Assembly: GCF_020551945.1 (NCBI RefSeq)
Contig: NZ_JAJBZH010000001.1
Span: 62,001 to 126,000 of the forward strand
DNA length: 64,000 nt
Reading direction: 5' to 3'
DNA from: Cellulosimicrobium marinum
Lineage (GTDB): Bacteria; Actinomycetota; Actinomycetes; Actinomycetales; Cellulomonadaceae
Each line of letters begins with the position of its first letter. Within the stretch, counting starts at the first letter, position 1. The translations under genes and the position numbers were made by a program. Below are positions 33,847 to 41,618 of this stretch, piece after piece. Below the pieces are notes generated by a model. It was not told the origin of the DNA. It worked only from the letters and a program-made list of their open reading frames with translations, and made no database searches.

Positions 33847-34694
33847 TGGCCACGACGACGCAGACGACGGGCGCGCCCGCCGCGACCCGCACCGACCCGG
33901 CGCTGCGCACCGGCGCCGCGAAGTTCTTCGCCGACACGTGGGCCGTGTTCGCGCGCGAGATCCTGCTCGTGCTGCGCGACCCCTTCACCCTGATCTTCTC
34001 CCTGCTGCAGCCGCTCGTGTTCCTCGGGCTGTTCGGGCCGCTGCTCACCGGCGCCGTCGGCGGGTCGTTCGGCGGGGGCGACGGCGCGAGCACGGCCGAC
34101 ACCCTGCAGTGGTTCGTGCCCGGCGTGATCGTCATGATCTCGCTGTTCGGCACGTCGATGAGCGGGTCGAACCTGCTCTACGAGTTCATGACGGGCTCCT
34201 ACGAACGCGTCCTCGCGACACCGCTGGACCGGTCCGCGATCCTCGTCGGCCGCTCCCTCAAGGAGTTCGCGCCCCTCGTCGTGCAGGGCCTCATCATCGC
34301 GCTCGTGTGCGTGCCGTTCGGGTTCACGCTCTACCCGCTGCACCTGCTCGCCGGCCTGCTGCTGCTCGGGCTGTTCGGCATCGGCGTCGGCGCGCTGTCC
34401 ATCGCCCTCGCGCTCGCCGCGAAGAACCGCGAGTGGCTGTTCTGGGGCGTGCAGCAGACGCTCCTGTTCCCCCTGCTCATCCTCTCCGGGATGATGCTGC
34501 CGCTCGAGGCCGGCCCCGCGTGGATGCGCACGGTCGCGCTGTTCAACCCGCTGACCTACGTCGTCGACGCCGAGCGCGCGCTCCTCGCCGGGTCGTTCGC
34601 CGACACCGACGTGCTGTGGGGCTTCGTCGCCGCCGCCGTCACGTGCGTCGTCGGGCTGTGGGTCGGCATCCGCCGCACCCGCAGGACCGTCTGA
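33846..34694 (+). CDS. ABC-2 type exporter permease (DrrB-like)
   Basis: 282 residues with six membrane helices. It contains the ABC-2 signature in the cytoplasmic loop between helices 2 and 3 (LLYEFMTGSYERVLATPLDR). The ATG overlaps the ATPase stop (TGATG). Pairs with the ATPase as a dimer of each. Its last 139 bases overlap, antisense, the 3' end of the nrdG reading frame. Confidence 0.88.
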   Translation: MATTTQTTGAPAATRTDPALRTGAAKFFADTWAVFAREILLVLRDPFTLIFSLLQPLVFLGLFGPLLTGAVGGSFGGGDGASTADTLQWFVPGVIVMISLFGTSMSGSNLLYEFMTGSYERVLATPLDRSAILVGRSLKEFAPLVVQGLIIALVCVPFGFTLYPLHLLAGLLLLGLFGIGVGALSIALALAAKNREWLFWGVQQTLLFPLLILSGMMLPLEAGPAWMRTVALFNPLTYVVDAERALLAGSFADTDVLWGFVAAAVTCVVGLWVGIRRTRRTV

Positions 34695-35275
34695 CCAGTC
34701 TGACCCGAGGGGAGCCGCGGACAGGGGCTCTCCCACAGGACGGCGCCGCCCGCGGCGACGGAGGCCCGGGCGTCGAGGACGCGCTGGTTGGTGCTGCCGC
34801 GGAACGCGAGGGTGCGGTCGCGTCGCGCGACGTCGAACGGGCCGTCGACGAGCACGTCGACCTCGGCGAGCAGGGCGCGCCGGTCGGGCGGGCCGGCGAG
34901 CAGCTGCTCGACCGTGAAGCCCGTCCAGCACCACACGTCCTTGCGGTCGCCCAGCTCGGCGCGCACGCGGTGCACGAGACGCAGGCAGACCTCCGTGTTG
35001 AGGAACGGCTCCCCGCCGAGCAGGGACAGGCCCTGCACGGCAGGGTGCGCGAGGTCGGCCAGCACGCGGTCCTCCAGCGCGCCGTCGTACGGACGCCCGT
35101 ACCGGAAGCTCCATGCGGCCTCGTTGAAGCAGCCCTCGCACGCGAACAGGCACCCGCTGACGTACAACGAGCAGCGCACGCCCTCGCCGTCGACCACGAC
35201 GAACGGCTGGTAGCCCGCGACGTGCCCCCGGCTGACGCGCTCCGAGCGCCAGCCGGGCCCGGGGGTCCGGGCCAC
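34556..35275 (-). CDS. nrdG: anaerobic ribonucleotide reductase activating enzyme (radical SAM)
   Basis: 239 residues as read. The radical-SAM cluster Cys42, 46, 49 (GCLFACEGC) and LGGEP (86-90) are intact; it generates the glycyl radical on NrdD. The recognisable enzyme ends near residue 190 (GGAVLWES). The last 45 or so residues are Pro/Ser/Thr/Arg-rich and encoded antisense to the ABC permease gene, so the native stop seems lost and the protein carries an unusual tail. GTG 35275 begins three bases after the nrdD stop, so the two are co-translated. Confidence 0.88.
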   Translation of the reverse strand: MARTPGPGWRSERVSRGHVAGYQPFVVVDGEGVRCSLYVSGCLFACEGCFNEAAWSFRYGRPYDGALEDRVLADLAHPAVQGLSLLGGEPFLNTEVCLRLVHRVRAELGDRKDVWCWTGFTVEQLLAGPPDRRALLAEVDVLVDGPFDVARRDRTLAFRGSTNQRVLDARASVAAGGAVLWESPCPRLPSGQTGQTVLRVRRMPTHSPTTHVTAAATKPHSTSVSANDPARSARSASTT

Positions 35276-35278
35276 CGT

Positions 35279-37270
35279 CTACACCCGGGCCGGTGTCGTG
35301 CCCGACGCCGCGGGGTCGCCGGCCGCGGCCGGGTCACCGAGCCGAGTGGGCCCGGCCAGGTGCTTGACCCGCGCGGAGATCTCCGCGTGGCGTCCCGGGA
35401 CCATGGGGCGCTGCTGCGGGTTGCCGAGGTAGCCGCAGGTGCGCTTGACGACGTCGCACGTGCGCGGGTCGGTGGTGCCGCACCCGGGGCAGGCGAAGCC
35501 GCGCGCCGTCGGCTCGAAGTCGCCCGTGAACCCGCACGCGTAGCACCGGTCGATCGGGGTGTTCGTGCCGAGGTAGCCGACGCGGTCGTACGCGTAGTCC
35601 CACACCGCCTCCAGGGCCTTCGGGTTCTGCCGGAGCACCGGGTACTCGCAGTAGTGGATGAACCCGCCCGAGGAGTACGGGACGTACTCGGCCTCGAAGT
35701 CGAGCTTGTCGAACGGTGTCGGGTCCTTGCGGACGTCGTAGTGGAAGCTGTTCGTGTAGTAGCCCTTGTCGGTGACGTCCGGGACGCGGCCGAACCGCTC
35801 CGTGTCGAGGCGGCAGAACCGGTCCGTGAGGCTCTCGCTCGGCGTCGCGTACACGGAGAACCGGTAGCCGTGCCGCGCGGTCCACGCGCTGGCGTGCTCG
35901 TGCAGGGTGCGCAGGACGTCGAGCGTCAGACCCTTCGCCTGCGGGTCGTGCTCCCACGCGCCGCCGTGGAACGCCGCCGCGACCTCGTACAGCCCGATGT
36001 ACCCGAGCGACACCGTGGCGCGACCGCCGCGGAAGAGCCGGTCGACGTCGTCGTCCGGTGCGAGGCGCTGCCCGAACGCCCCGTGCTCGTAGAGGATCGG
36101 GGCGTTGCCGGGGGTCGCCTCGCGGCAGCGCTCGATGCGGGCCACGAGCGCGTCGTGCACGGTGTCGAGGCGCTCGCCGAGGATCGTCCAGAAACGGTCC
36201 AGGTCGCCGCCCGCCTCCAGCGCGACGCGCGGCAGGTTGAGCGTCACGACGCCGAGGTTCATGCGCCCCTCCGCGACGTCGCGGCCGTCCTCGTCCTGCC
36301 ACCCCTGGAGGAACGACCGACAGCCCATCGGGACCGTGAACGAGCCCGTGAGCTCGACGATCCTGTCGTAGGACAGCACGTCCGGGTACATGCGCTGCGT
36401 CGCGCACTCGACGGCGAGCTGCTTGAGGTCGTAGTTCGGGTCGCCGGGGTCGAGGTTGACGCCGCGGCGCAGCGTGAGGACGAGCTTGGGGAAGATCGCC
36501 GTGCGGCCCTCGCGCCCCAGCCCGCGGATCCGGATGTGCAGGATCGCGCGCTGGATCTCGCGCTCGAACCATCCTGTGCCGAGGCCGAACCCGACGGTCG
36601 TGAACGGCGTCTGACCGTTGGACGTGAACAGCGTGTTGATCTCGTACTCGAGGCTCTGCATCGCGTCCTCGACGTCCTTGCGGGTCCGGGTGCGCGCGTA
36701 CTCCTCGTGCTGCGACGGGTCGGGGATCCACCGCTCGGCGTCGGCGAGGTGCTTCGCGAGGTTCTTCGCCGCGTACGGGGCGAGGAGCTCGTCGATGCGG
36801 TTGACCGAGCAGCCGCCGTACTGGCTGGAGGACACGTTGGCGATGATCTGGCTGATCTGTGCGGTCGCCGTCTGGATGGACCGCGGCGGCTCCACCTCGG
36901 CGTTGCCGATGCGGAACCCGTGCTCGAGCATCTCGCGGAAGTCGACGAGGCAGCAGTTCGTCATCGGCGCGTAGGGGTGGTAGTCGAGGTCGTGGAAGTG
37001 CAGGTCGCCCCGCTCGTGGGCCCGTGCCACGTGCGGGGGGAGCATGCGCAGCCCGACCACCCGGCCGACCGCACCGGCGGTGAGGTCCCGGTGGGTGGTG
37101 AAGACCTCGCTGTCCTTGTTGGCGTTCTCGTGGACGACCCGCCGGTCCTTGCCGAGCAGCCGCCCGACGGCCCGGTCGAGGTCCGCGGCGCGGGTGCGCG
37201 GGGCGTCGTCGTGGTCGTCGCGGGCGATGCTCCAGGGCGGTGCGGTCGGTTCGAGCCTGGTCGTGCTCAT
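35279..37270 (-). CDS. nrdD: anaerobic ribonucleoside-triphosphate reductase, without ATP-cone
   Basis: 663 residues. From ENANKDS onward it aligns closely by eye with E. coli NrdD: Cys pairs CYAC and CPGC for the zinc site near the end, and glycyl radical Gly613 in RTCGYLG. It reduces NTPs to dNTPs under anoxia, using formate in characterised members. Only about 45 residues precede ENANKDS, against more than 100 in E. coli, so the N-terminal allosteric ATP-cone is missing. ATG 37270 with AGAGGGGG ten bases upstream is well supported. A probable NrdR box pair is upstream. Confidence 0.93.
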   Translation of the reverse strand: MSTTRLEPTAPPWSIARDDHDDAPRTRAADLDRAVGRLLGKDRRVVHENANKDSEVFTTHRDLTAGAVGRVVGLRMLPPHVARAHERGDLHFHDLDYHPYAPMTNCCLVDFREMLEHGFRIGNAEVEPPRSIQTATAQISQIIANVSSSQYGGCSVNRIDELLAPYAAKNLAKHLADAERWIPDPSQHEEYARTRTRKDVEDAMQSLEYEINTLFTSNGQTPFTTVGFGLGTGWFEREIQRAILHIRIRGLGREGRTAIFPKLVLTLRRGVNLDPGDPNYDLKQLAVECATQRMYPDVLSYDRIVELTGSFTVPMGCRSFLQGWQDEDGRDVAEGRMNLGVVTLNLPRVALEAGGDLDRFWTILGERLDTVHDALVARIERCREATPGNAPILYEHGAFGQRLAPDDDVDRLFRGGRATVSLGYIGLYEVAAAFHGGAWEHDPQAKGLTLDVLRTLHEHASAWTARHGYRFSVYATPSESLTDRFCRLDTERFGRVPDVTDKGYYTNSFHYDVRKDPTPFDKLDFEAEYVPYSSGGFIHYCEYPVLRQNPKALEAVWDYAYDRVGYLGTNTPIDRCYACGFTGDFEPTARGFACPGCGTTDPRTCDVVKRTCGYLGNPQQRPMVPGRHAEISARVKHLAGPTRLGDPAAAGDPAASGTTPARV

Positions 37271-37337
37271 GGTGCACGTCCCCCTCTGCCCACCGGGTTC
37301 TCGTCGCCGTCGTGCAGGGGTTGCTCGACGGGCCGCG

Positions 37338-37385
37338 ACCCCACATGTGGGGTCTGGATCACGGTGGCGCCACCATATCTAGTTC
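37338..37385 (-). promoter_or_regulatory. candidate NrdR box pair of nrdDG
   Basis: ACCCCACATGTGGGGT (37338-37353, perfect palindrome) and CCACCATATCTAGTTC (37370-37385) each fit the NrdR consensus ACACWATATNTTGTGT at 10-11 of 15 informative positions. Their centres are 32 bp apart, the helical phasing usual for NrdR. A minus-10-like TATGGT lies in the second box. Confidence 0.62.
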
Positions 37386-37531
37386 CCGGGCGGTGCAAGG
37401 ACGGATCGTCGGCGCGGCGGCGCGCTCGGGACGGTCGAGGTCGTCGGTCCCGGCCCGGCGGGACGAAGGGCCCGGGGCGGGCGGGACCTCCGGCGGGCCG
37501 GGGCCCACGGTCCCACGGCTAGCCTCGGGTG

Positions 37532-38305
37532 GTGTCCCGACGTCCGCCCGGCTGGGTGCCGAACCAGCACGGCGCGTGGCCGATGCTCCTCCTGCCGTTC
37601 GTGGTCGGGACGGCGCGCGGGATCCAGGACGCCGGCTTCCGACCGACGACCGTCGCGCTCGGCGCCCTGTGGCTCGTCGGCTACCTCGCCTACTTCGCGG
37701 CAGGGCTGTGGCTCAAGTCCCGCCGCCGGCCACGCTACCGACGCCCGATGCTCACCTACGGGGCGGTCACCGTCGCGCTCGGTGCCGTCGTGCTCGTCCT
37801 CGACCCGGCCCTCGCGCTCTGGGCGCCCGCGTTCCTCCCCTTCCTCGCCGTCGGCCTGTGGGCGTCCGCGCAGCGCACGGAACGGTCCGTGGCGGCAGGC
37901 GGCGCGCTGACGGTCGCCGCGTCGCTCATGACGGTCGTCGCGTACGTCGCGTGCCGTCCCGCGGGCGCGGCGGTCCTCGACGTCCCCGGCGTGCTCTGGC
38001 TCGTCGCCGCACTGCTCCTCGCGTACCTGTTCGGCACCGTGCTGTACGTCAAGACGATGATCCGCGAGCGCGGCGTGCGGTCGTACGTCGTCGGCTCGGT
38101 CGCCTTCCACGCGGGCGTCACGGTCGCGGCCGCAGCGCTCGCCGTCGTGCACGACCCGTCGTGGTGGTGGGCGACCGCGTTCCTCGCCGCGGCGACGGCG
38201 CGCGCCGCCGTCCTTCCGGGTCGCGCGCTGAGCCCGCGGGTCGTGGGGGCCGGCGAGATCGTCGCGACGGTCCTCCTGCTCGGGGTCGCGCTCGTCGTGC
38301 GGTAG
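37532..38305 (+). CDS. YwiC-like membrane protein
   Basis: 257 residues with eight or so hydrophobic segments. The N-terminal VPNQHGAWPMLLLPF is the signature of the YwiC-like family, membrane proteins of unknown function often found near nitrate or anaerobic metabolism genes (ywiC adjoins narK/fnr in Bacillus). The divergent neighbour nrdD is also anaerobic, which fits. GTG 37532 is preferred over GTG 37529 because TAGCCT sits six bases upstream (leaderless layout). Confidence 0.85.
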   Translation: MSRRPPGWVPNQHGAWPMLLLPFVVGTARGIQDAGFRPTTVALGALWLVGYLAYFAAGLWLKSRRRPRYRRPMLTYGAVTVALGAVVLVLDPALALWAPAFLPFLAVGLWASAQRTERSVAAGGALTVAASLMTVVAYVACRPAGAAVLDVPGVLWLVAALLLAYLFGTVLYVKTMIRERGVRSYVVGSVAFHAGVTVAAAALAVVHDPSWWWATAFLAAATARAAVLPGRALSPRVVGAGEIVATVLLLGVALVVR

Positions 38306-38336
38306 CGCGCACCGCACGCGGTGGTTCACTGGGCGG

Positions 38337-38705
38337 GTGCCCGACGACGCGCCCCTCACCCTCGCCGACCTCACCGAGCGCGTCGAGGCGGTCTCGGCCC
38401 TGTACGCGCGCAAGTTCGCCGTCGAGCGCGACGCCGACTGGTTCATGCTCAAGCTCGCCGAGGAGGTCGGCGAGCTCACGCAGGCGTTCCTCGCCGCGAC
38501 GGGCCGCTCCCGGCCCCGCGGGGACGGGCCGCGTGACGGTGCCGTGCCCGACGACGCGGGGTCGCCCCTCGCGGACGAGGTCGCCGACGTCCTCGCGCAC
38601 CTGCTCCTGCTCGCACGATCCCAGGGCGTCGACGTCGACGCGGCCGTGCGGCGCAAGTGGCTCGCGTGGGAGGCAGAGCTCACCGGTCGATCGCCGCGGC
38701 GATGA
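38337..38705 (+). CDS. MazG-like nucleotide pyrophosphohydrolase
   Basis: 122 residues of the all-alpha NTP-pyrophosphatase fold. The metal-binding acids are in LAEEVGELTQAF (EExxE) and LADEVADVLAHLL (ExxD). It would hydrolyse NTPs or dNTPs to monophosphates. A Gly/Pro/Arg insert (about 60-78) separates the helix pairs. GTG 38337 has TTCACT six bases upstream. The 3' end overlaps the convergent glycosyltransferase gene by 26 bp. Confidence 0.82.
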   Translation: MPDDAPLTLADLTERVEAVSALYARKFAVERDADWFMLKLAEEVGELTQAFLAATGRSRPRGDGPRDGAVPDDAGSPLADEVADVLAHLLLLARSQGVDVDAAVRRKWLAWEAELTGRSPRR

Positions 38706-39906
38706 CGCGGGCGCTCGCGGCCGCACCGTCCTCGCGGGCGTAGTCGTCGCGGACACGGTCGGCCGCGGCGCGGAAGCGCGGCTCGGTGAGGAGGCGCGTC
38801 ACGGCGTCGGGCAGGGCGGCCGTCCCGGCGTGCTTCGGGGAGAGCGCGAGGGCGTTGCCCTGCCGGACGCACACGTCGACGTTCCACACCTGTTCGGGCT
38901 GCAGGCCCATGCCGACGAACGGGACGCCCGTGGCGCACGCCGTCTGCACCGTGCCCTGGCCGCCGTGCAGCACCGCGGCGTCCACGAGCCCACCCAGGAG
39001 GTGCGCGGGCAGCAGGTCGGTGACGTGGACGTTCGGGGGCAGGGCGTCGCCGTCGCGCAGGTAGTGCGCGACGGGTGCGACGACGTGGACGGGGAGGCCG
39101 CCGAGCCGTCGCGCGGCGGCGAGCGCGAGGTCGCGGCTGGCCGACGACCCGAGGCCGAGGTAGACGAGCGGCTCGGGTCGAGCGGCCAGCTCGAGGACGA
39201 CGTCGGGAAGCGGTGCGTCGAGGTGGGCGAAGACCGGTCCGACCCTCTCGTAGCCCGCGGGGAGGGCGTACCCCTCCAGCTCGGACGGCAGGACCGTGAG
39301 CAGGTTGTGGTCCGCCTCCAGCAGGGACACCACCGTCCGGAGCGGGGAGACGCCGTGCGCGCGGGCGACGGTGGCGAATGCGCGGGGCGCGAGAGGAGCG
39401 TGGTTGTAGGCCCACCGCAGGGCGGTCGTCGCGGCACGGTCGAGCACGCGCGCGGCGCGGCCGGTGCCGGTGACGAGGCCGAGGCGTGCCGTCTGCTCGA
39501 CCTGGGGCCGCGTGAGGGCGAACGGGACGGGGTAGAAGAGCGGCACGCGCTCGGCACGTGCCGAGATCATGGACGTCGGGTTGGTGCCGATGACGACGGC
39601 TGCGGCCCCGACGTCACGGATCAGCGCGCGTTCGGCGTCGACTCGCGCCCCCACGAGCTCGACCGTGAACGGGTTGCGGAGCGTGCGGCCCTGGTCGAAC
39701 CGCAGCGCGAGCGCCCGCTCCTCGGCCGTGAGTGCGGGGCGCTGGGGCCGGTAGTCGAACCCGGCCTCGACGACGAGATGGGCGAAGTCGTCCTCGTAGC
39801 CCATGAACACCGGGGTGTGCCGGGTGGGGAGGGCGTGCGCCACCTCGATCATGCGTGTCACCTCGGCGAGGTTGAACGTGATGGGGCAGAAGACGACGGT
39901 GGCCAC
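38680..39906 (-). CDS. GT1 (MGT-like) glycosyltransferase
   Basis: 408 residues with the GT-B fold of macrolide/UDP-sugar glycosyltransferases. The N-terminal acceptor domain starts VATVVFCPITFNLAEVTRM, and the donor domain has YLGLGSSA and the nucleotide-sugar signature LHGGQGTVQTACATGVPFVG with downstream PEQ. It would glycosylate a small molecule; drug inactivation is one known family role. The GTG at 39906 gives full length. It is divergent from a TipA-type drug-sensing regulator, which supports a resistance role, but this is inference. Confidence 0.82.
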   Translation of the reverse strand: MATVVFCPITFNLAEVTRMIEVAHALPTRHTPVFMGYEDDFAHLVVEAGFDYRPQRPALTAEERALALRFDQGRTLRNPFTVELVGARVDAERALIRDVGAAAVVIGTNPTSMISARAERVPLFYPVPFALTRPQVEQTARLGLVTGTGRAARVLDRAATTALRWAYNHAPLAPRAFATVARAHGVSPLRTVVSLLEADHNLLTVLPSELEGYALPAGYERVGPVFAHLDAPLPDVVLELAARPEPLVYLGLGSSASRDLALAAARRLGGLPVHVVAPVAHYLRDGDALPPNVHVTDLLPAHLLGGLVDAAVLHGGQGTVQTACATGVPFVGMGLQPEQVWNVDVCVRQGNALALSPKHAGTAALPDAVTRLLTEPRFRAAADRVRDDYAREDGAAASARVIAAAIDR

Positions 39907-39982
39907 GGCAGGTCCTCTCGGTCGGGGCCGTCGGGGCGCAAGGCTCTGCGCAGGACCGTACGCCACGACCGAGGCGGACGGG

Positions 39983-40013
39983 TTGACCTTGACGTAGCGT
40001 CAACTTCTAGCGT
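39983..40013 (+). promoter_or_regulatory. MerR-type promoter with 19-bp spacer
   Basis: TTGACC (39983-39988) and TAGCGT (40008-40013) are separated by exactly 19 bp, and that spacer contains the perfect dyad TTGACG-TAG-CGTCAA (39989-40003). Overlong spacers with a central dyad are the hallmark of MerR-activated promoters. It reads into the adjacent MerR gene. Confidence 0.82.
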
Positions 40014-40071
40014 GGTTCTCGCTGTCGCACGGTGCGGCAGCGACGTCCGACCCCGCGAGGGAGGAGCACCC

Positions 40072-40878
40072 GTGGCGACGAGAGCACCGGCCGACTGGTC
40101 GGTCCAGGAGGTCGCCCGGCTGGCCGGCACGACGAGCCGCACGCTGCGTCACTACGACGCGATCGGGCTGCTCCCGCCGACCCGCGTCGCGTCGAACGGC
40201 TACCGCCACTACGACGCCGACGCGCTCGTGCGGCTCCAACGGATCCTGCTCCTGCGCGACCTCGGTCTCGGGCTCCCCGCGATCAAGGACGCACTCGACG
40301 GCCCGGGCGACCGGGCGGCGTCGGGCGCGGGGGAGCGAGGACCGCAGGTCGAGGCGCTGCGCGGCCACCTCGGGTGGCTGCGTGCCGAGCGGGAACGGCT
40401 GGCGCGGCAGATCGCGTCGGTCGAGCGGACGATCACCACGATGGAGGGAGGGGGCGAGCTCATGGCGGACGACATGTTCGACGGGTTCGACCACACGCAG
40501 TACAAGGACGAGGTCGAGGACCGCTGGGGCAAGGACGCGTACGCGCGCGGCGACGCGTGGTGGCGCGGCCTCACCGAGGCGCAGAAGAAGGAGTTCCAGG
40601 ACGACGCCGCCCGGCTCGCCCAGGACTGGGCGTCGGCGGCCTCGGCGGGCCTGGACCCCGCCTCCGCGGAGGGGCAGGGGCTCGCGCGACGGCACGTCGA
40701 GTGGCTGGGCCGGGTCCCCGGGACGCCCGGGGCGGGTGCGGCTCCGGTGAAGGAGTACGTCGTGGGCCTCGGGGAGATGTACGTGGCCGACGAGCGGTTC
40801 GCGAGGAACTACGGCGGCGTGGAGGGCGCGACGTTCGTGCGCGACGCGCTGCGCGTCTACGCGGACCGCGAGCTCTGA
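40072..40878 (+). CDS. TipA-like MerR regulator with TipAS effector domain
   Basis: 268 residues. The N-terminal MerR winged helix (about 8-75: RTLRHYDAIGLLPPTRVASNGYRHY region) and a dimerising coiled coil (100-130) lead to a TipAS domain (145-268), which in TipA binds thiopeptide and other antibiotics. The central MADDMFDGFDHTQYKDEVEDRWG is characteristic (first 15 residues most so). GTG 40072 follows GAGGGAGGAG by about seven bases. It probably activates its own promoter upstream on ligand binding, and may influence the divergent glycosyltransferase gene. Confidence 0.9.
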   Translation: MATRAPADWSVQEVARLAGTTSRTLRHYDAIGLLPPTRVASNGYRHYDADALVRLQRILLLRDLGLGLPAIKDALDGPGDRAASGAGERGPQVEALRGHLGWLRAERERLARQIASVERTITTMEGGGELMADDMFDGFDHTQYKDEVEDRWGKDAYARGDAWWRGLTEAQKKEFQDDAARLAQDWASAASAGLDPASAEGQGLARRHVEWLGRVPGTPGAGAAPVKEYVVGLGEMYVADERFARNYGGVEGATFVRDALRVYADREL

Positions 40879-40886
40879 CCGGACGA

Positions 40887-40919
40887 CGGCCCCGTGGCCC
40901 CTGCGGGGTCACGGGGCCG
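40887..40919 (+). terminator. terminator hairpin after MerR gene
   Basis: CGGCCCCGTG (40887-40896) pairs with CACGGGGCCG (40910-40919); inside is GCCCC/GGGGT. It overlaps the stop of the convergent TetR gene. Confidence 0.7.
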
Positions 40920-41553
40920 ACGTGCGTCCGGACGCGTCCGTGGCGGCGCCGAGCAGTGCGGCGAGGGTGCGGACGGCGTCGTCGCGCGTGAGGCGCCCGG
41001 CGAGGACGGCGTCGCAGAGGCGGTCGGCTGCGCCGAGGAACGCGACGACGACGGGGAAGGCGGCGGGCTCGTCGAGCCCGAGGACCTCGGCGGCGACCTG
41101 GGCGTAGCGGTCGGCGGGGTCGACGCGGGGTGCGCCGTCGTCCCCGGCGGCGACGAGGGCCGCGCCGATCTCGTCGTGGAGCGCGCCGTCGTCGAGGCAG
41201 CAGTCGAGGTAGGCGGCGCTCAGCGCGTGGGCACGCTCGGCAGGGCCGGGTGTGGCGCCGTCAGGGCCGGGGGTCGCGAGCCGTGCGAGGACCTGCTCCT
41301 CCTGCGCGGTGCCGATCCGCGCGTGCATCGCGCGCAGCAGGCCGGTGAGGGTGCCGAAGTGCTGGTAGGCGACGGGCTTCGTCACGCCGCCGGCGGCTGC
41401 GACCCTCGCGAGAGTGAGGGAGCCGACGCCGTCGGCGCGGGCGAGGTCGACGGCGGTGGCCAGCAGGTCCTCGCGGCGCGCTGCCGCACTGACCCGGCGT
41501 CGCGGGGCGGTCGTGCTGTGCGCGGTCGTGTGCTCGGTCGTGTGCTCGGTCAT
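40909..41553 (-). CDS. TetR-family regulator
   Basis: 214 residues. The helix-turn-helix (about 20-70) reads LTLARVAAAGGVTKPVAYQHFG, and the C-terminal effector domain is divergent. The first 20 residues are Thr/His-rich. ATG 41553 is chosen because GGAGG lies six bases upstream. It is divergent from the saccharopine-dehydrogenase-like gene with a 23-bp palindromic operator between, so it likely represses that gene and itself. Ligand unknown. Confidence 0.87.
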   Translation of the reverse strand: MTEHTTEHTTAHSTTAPRRRVSAAARREDLLATAVDLARADGVGSLTLARVAAAGGVTKPVAYQHFGTLTGLLRAMHARIGTAQEEQVLARLATPGPDGATPGPAERAHALSAAYLDCCLDDGALHDEIGAALVAAGDDGAPRVDPADRYAQVAAEVLGLDEPAAFPVVVAFLGAADRLCDAVLAGRLTRDDAVRTLAALLGAATDASGRTSAP

Positions 41554-41579
41554 GGGCACCTCCGCGCCGAGTGTAGGCT

Positions 41580-41602
41580 ACCGGTCGTAACTTACGGTTG
41601 GT
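41580..41602. promoter_or_regulatory. TetR operator
   Basis: ACC-N3-CGTAA-C-TTACG-N3-GGT (41580-41602), a symmetrical palindrome in the divergent promoter region; it adjoins TAGCCT (minus strand, 41574-41579), a likely TetR-gene minus-10. Confidence 0.72.
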
Positions 41603-41618
41603 AACAAGGAGGTCGAGC

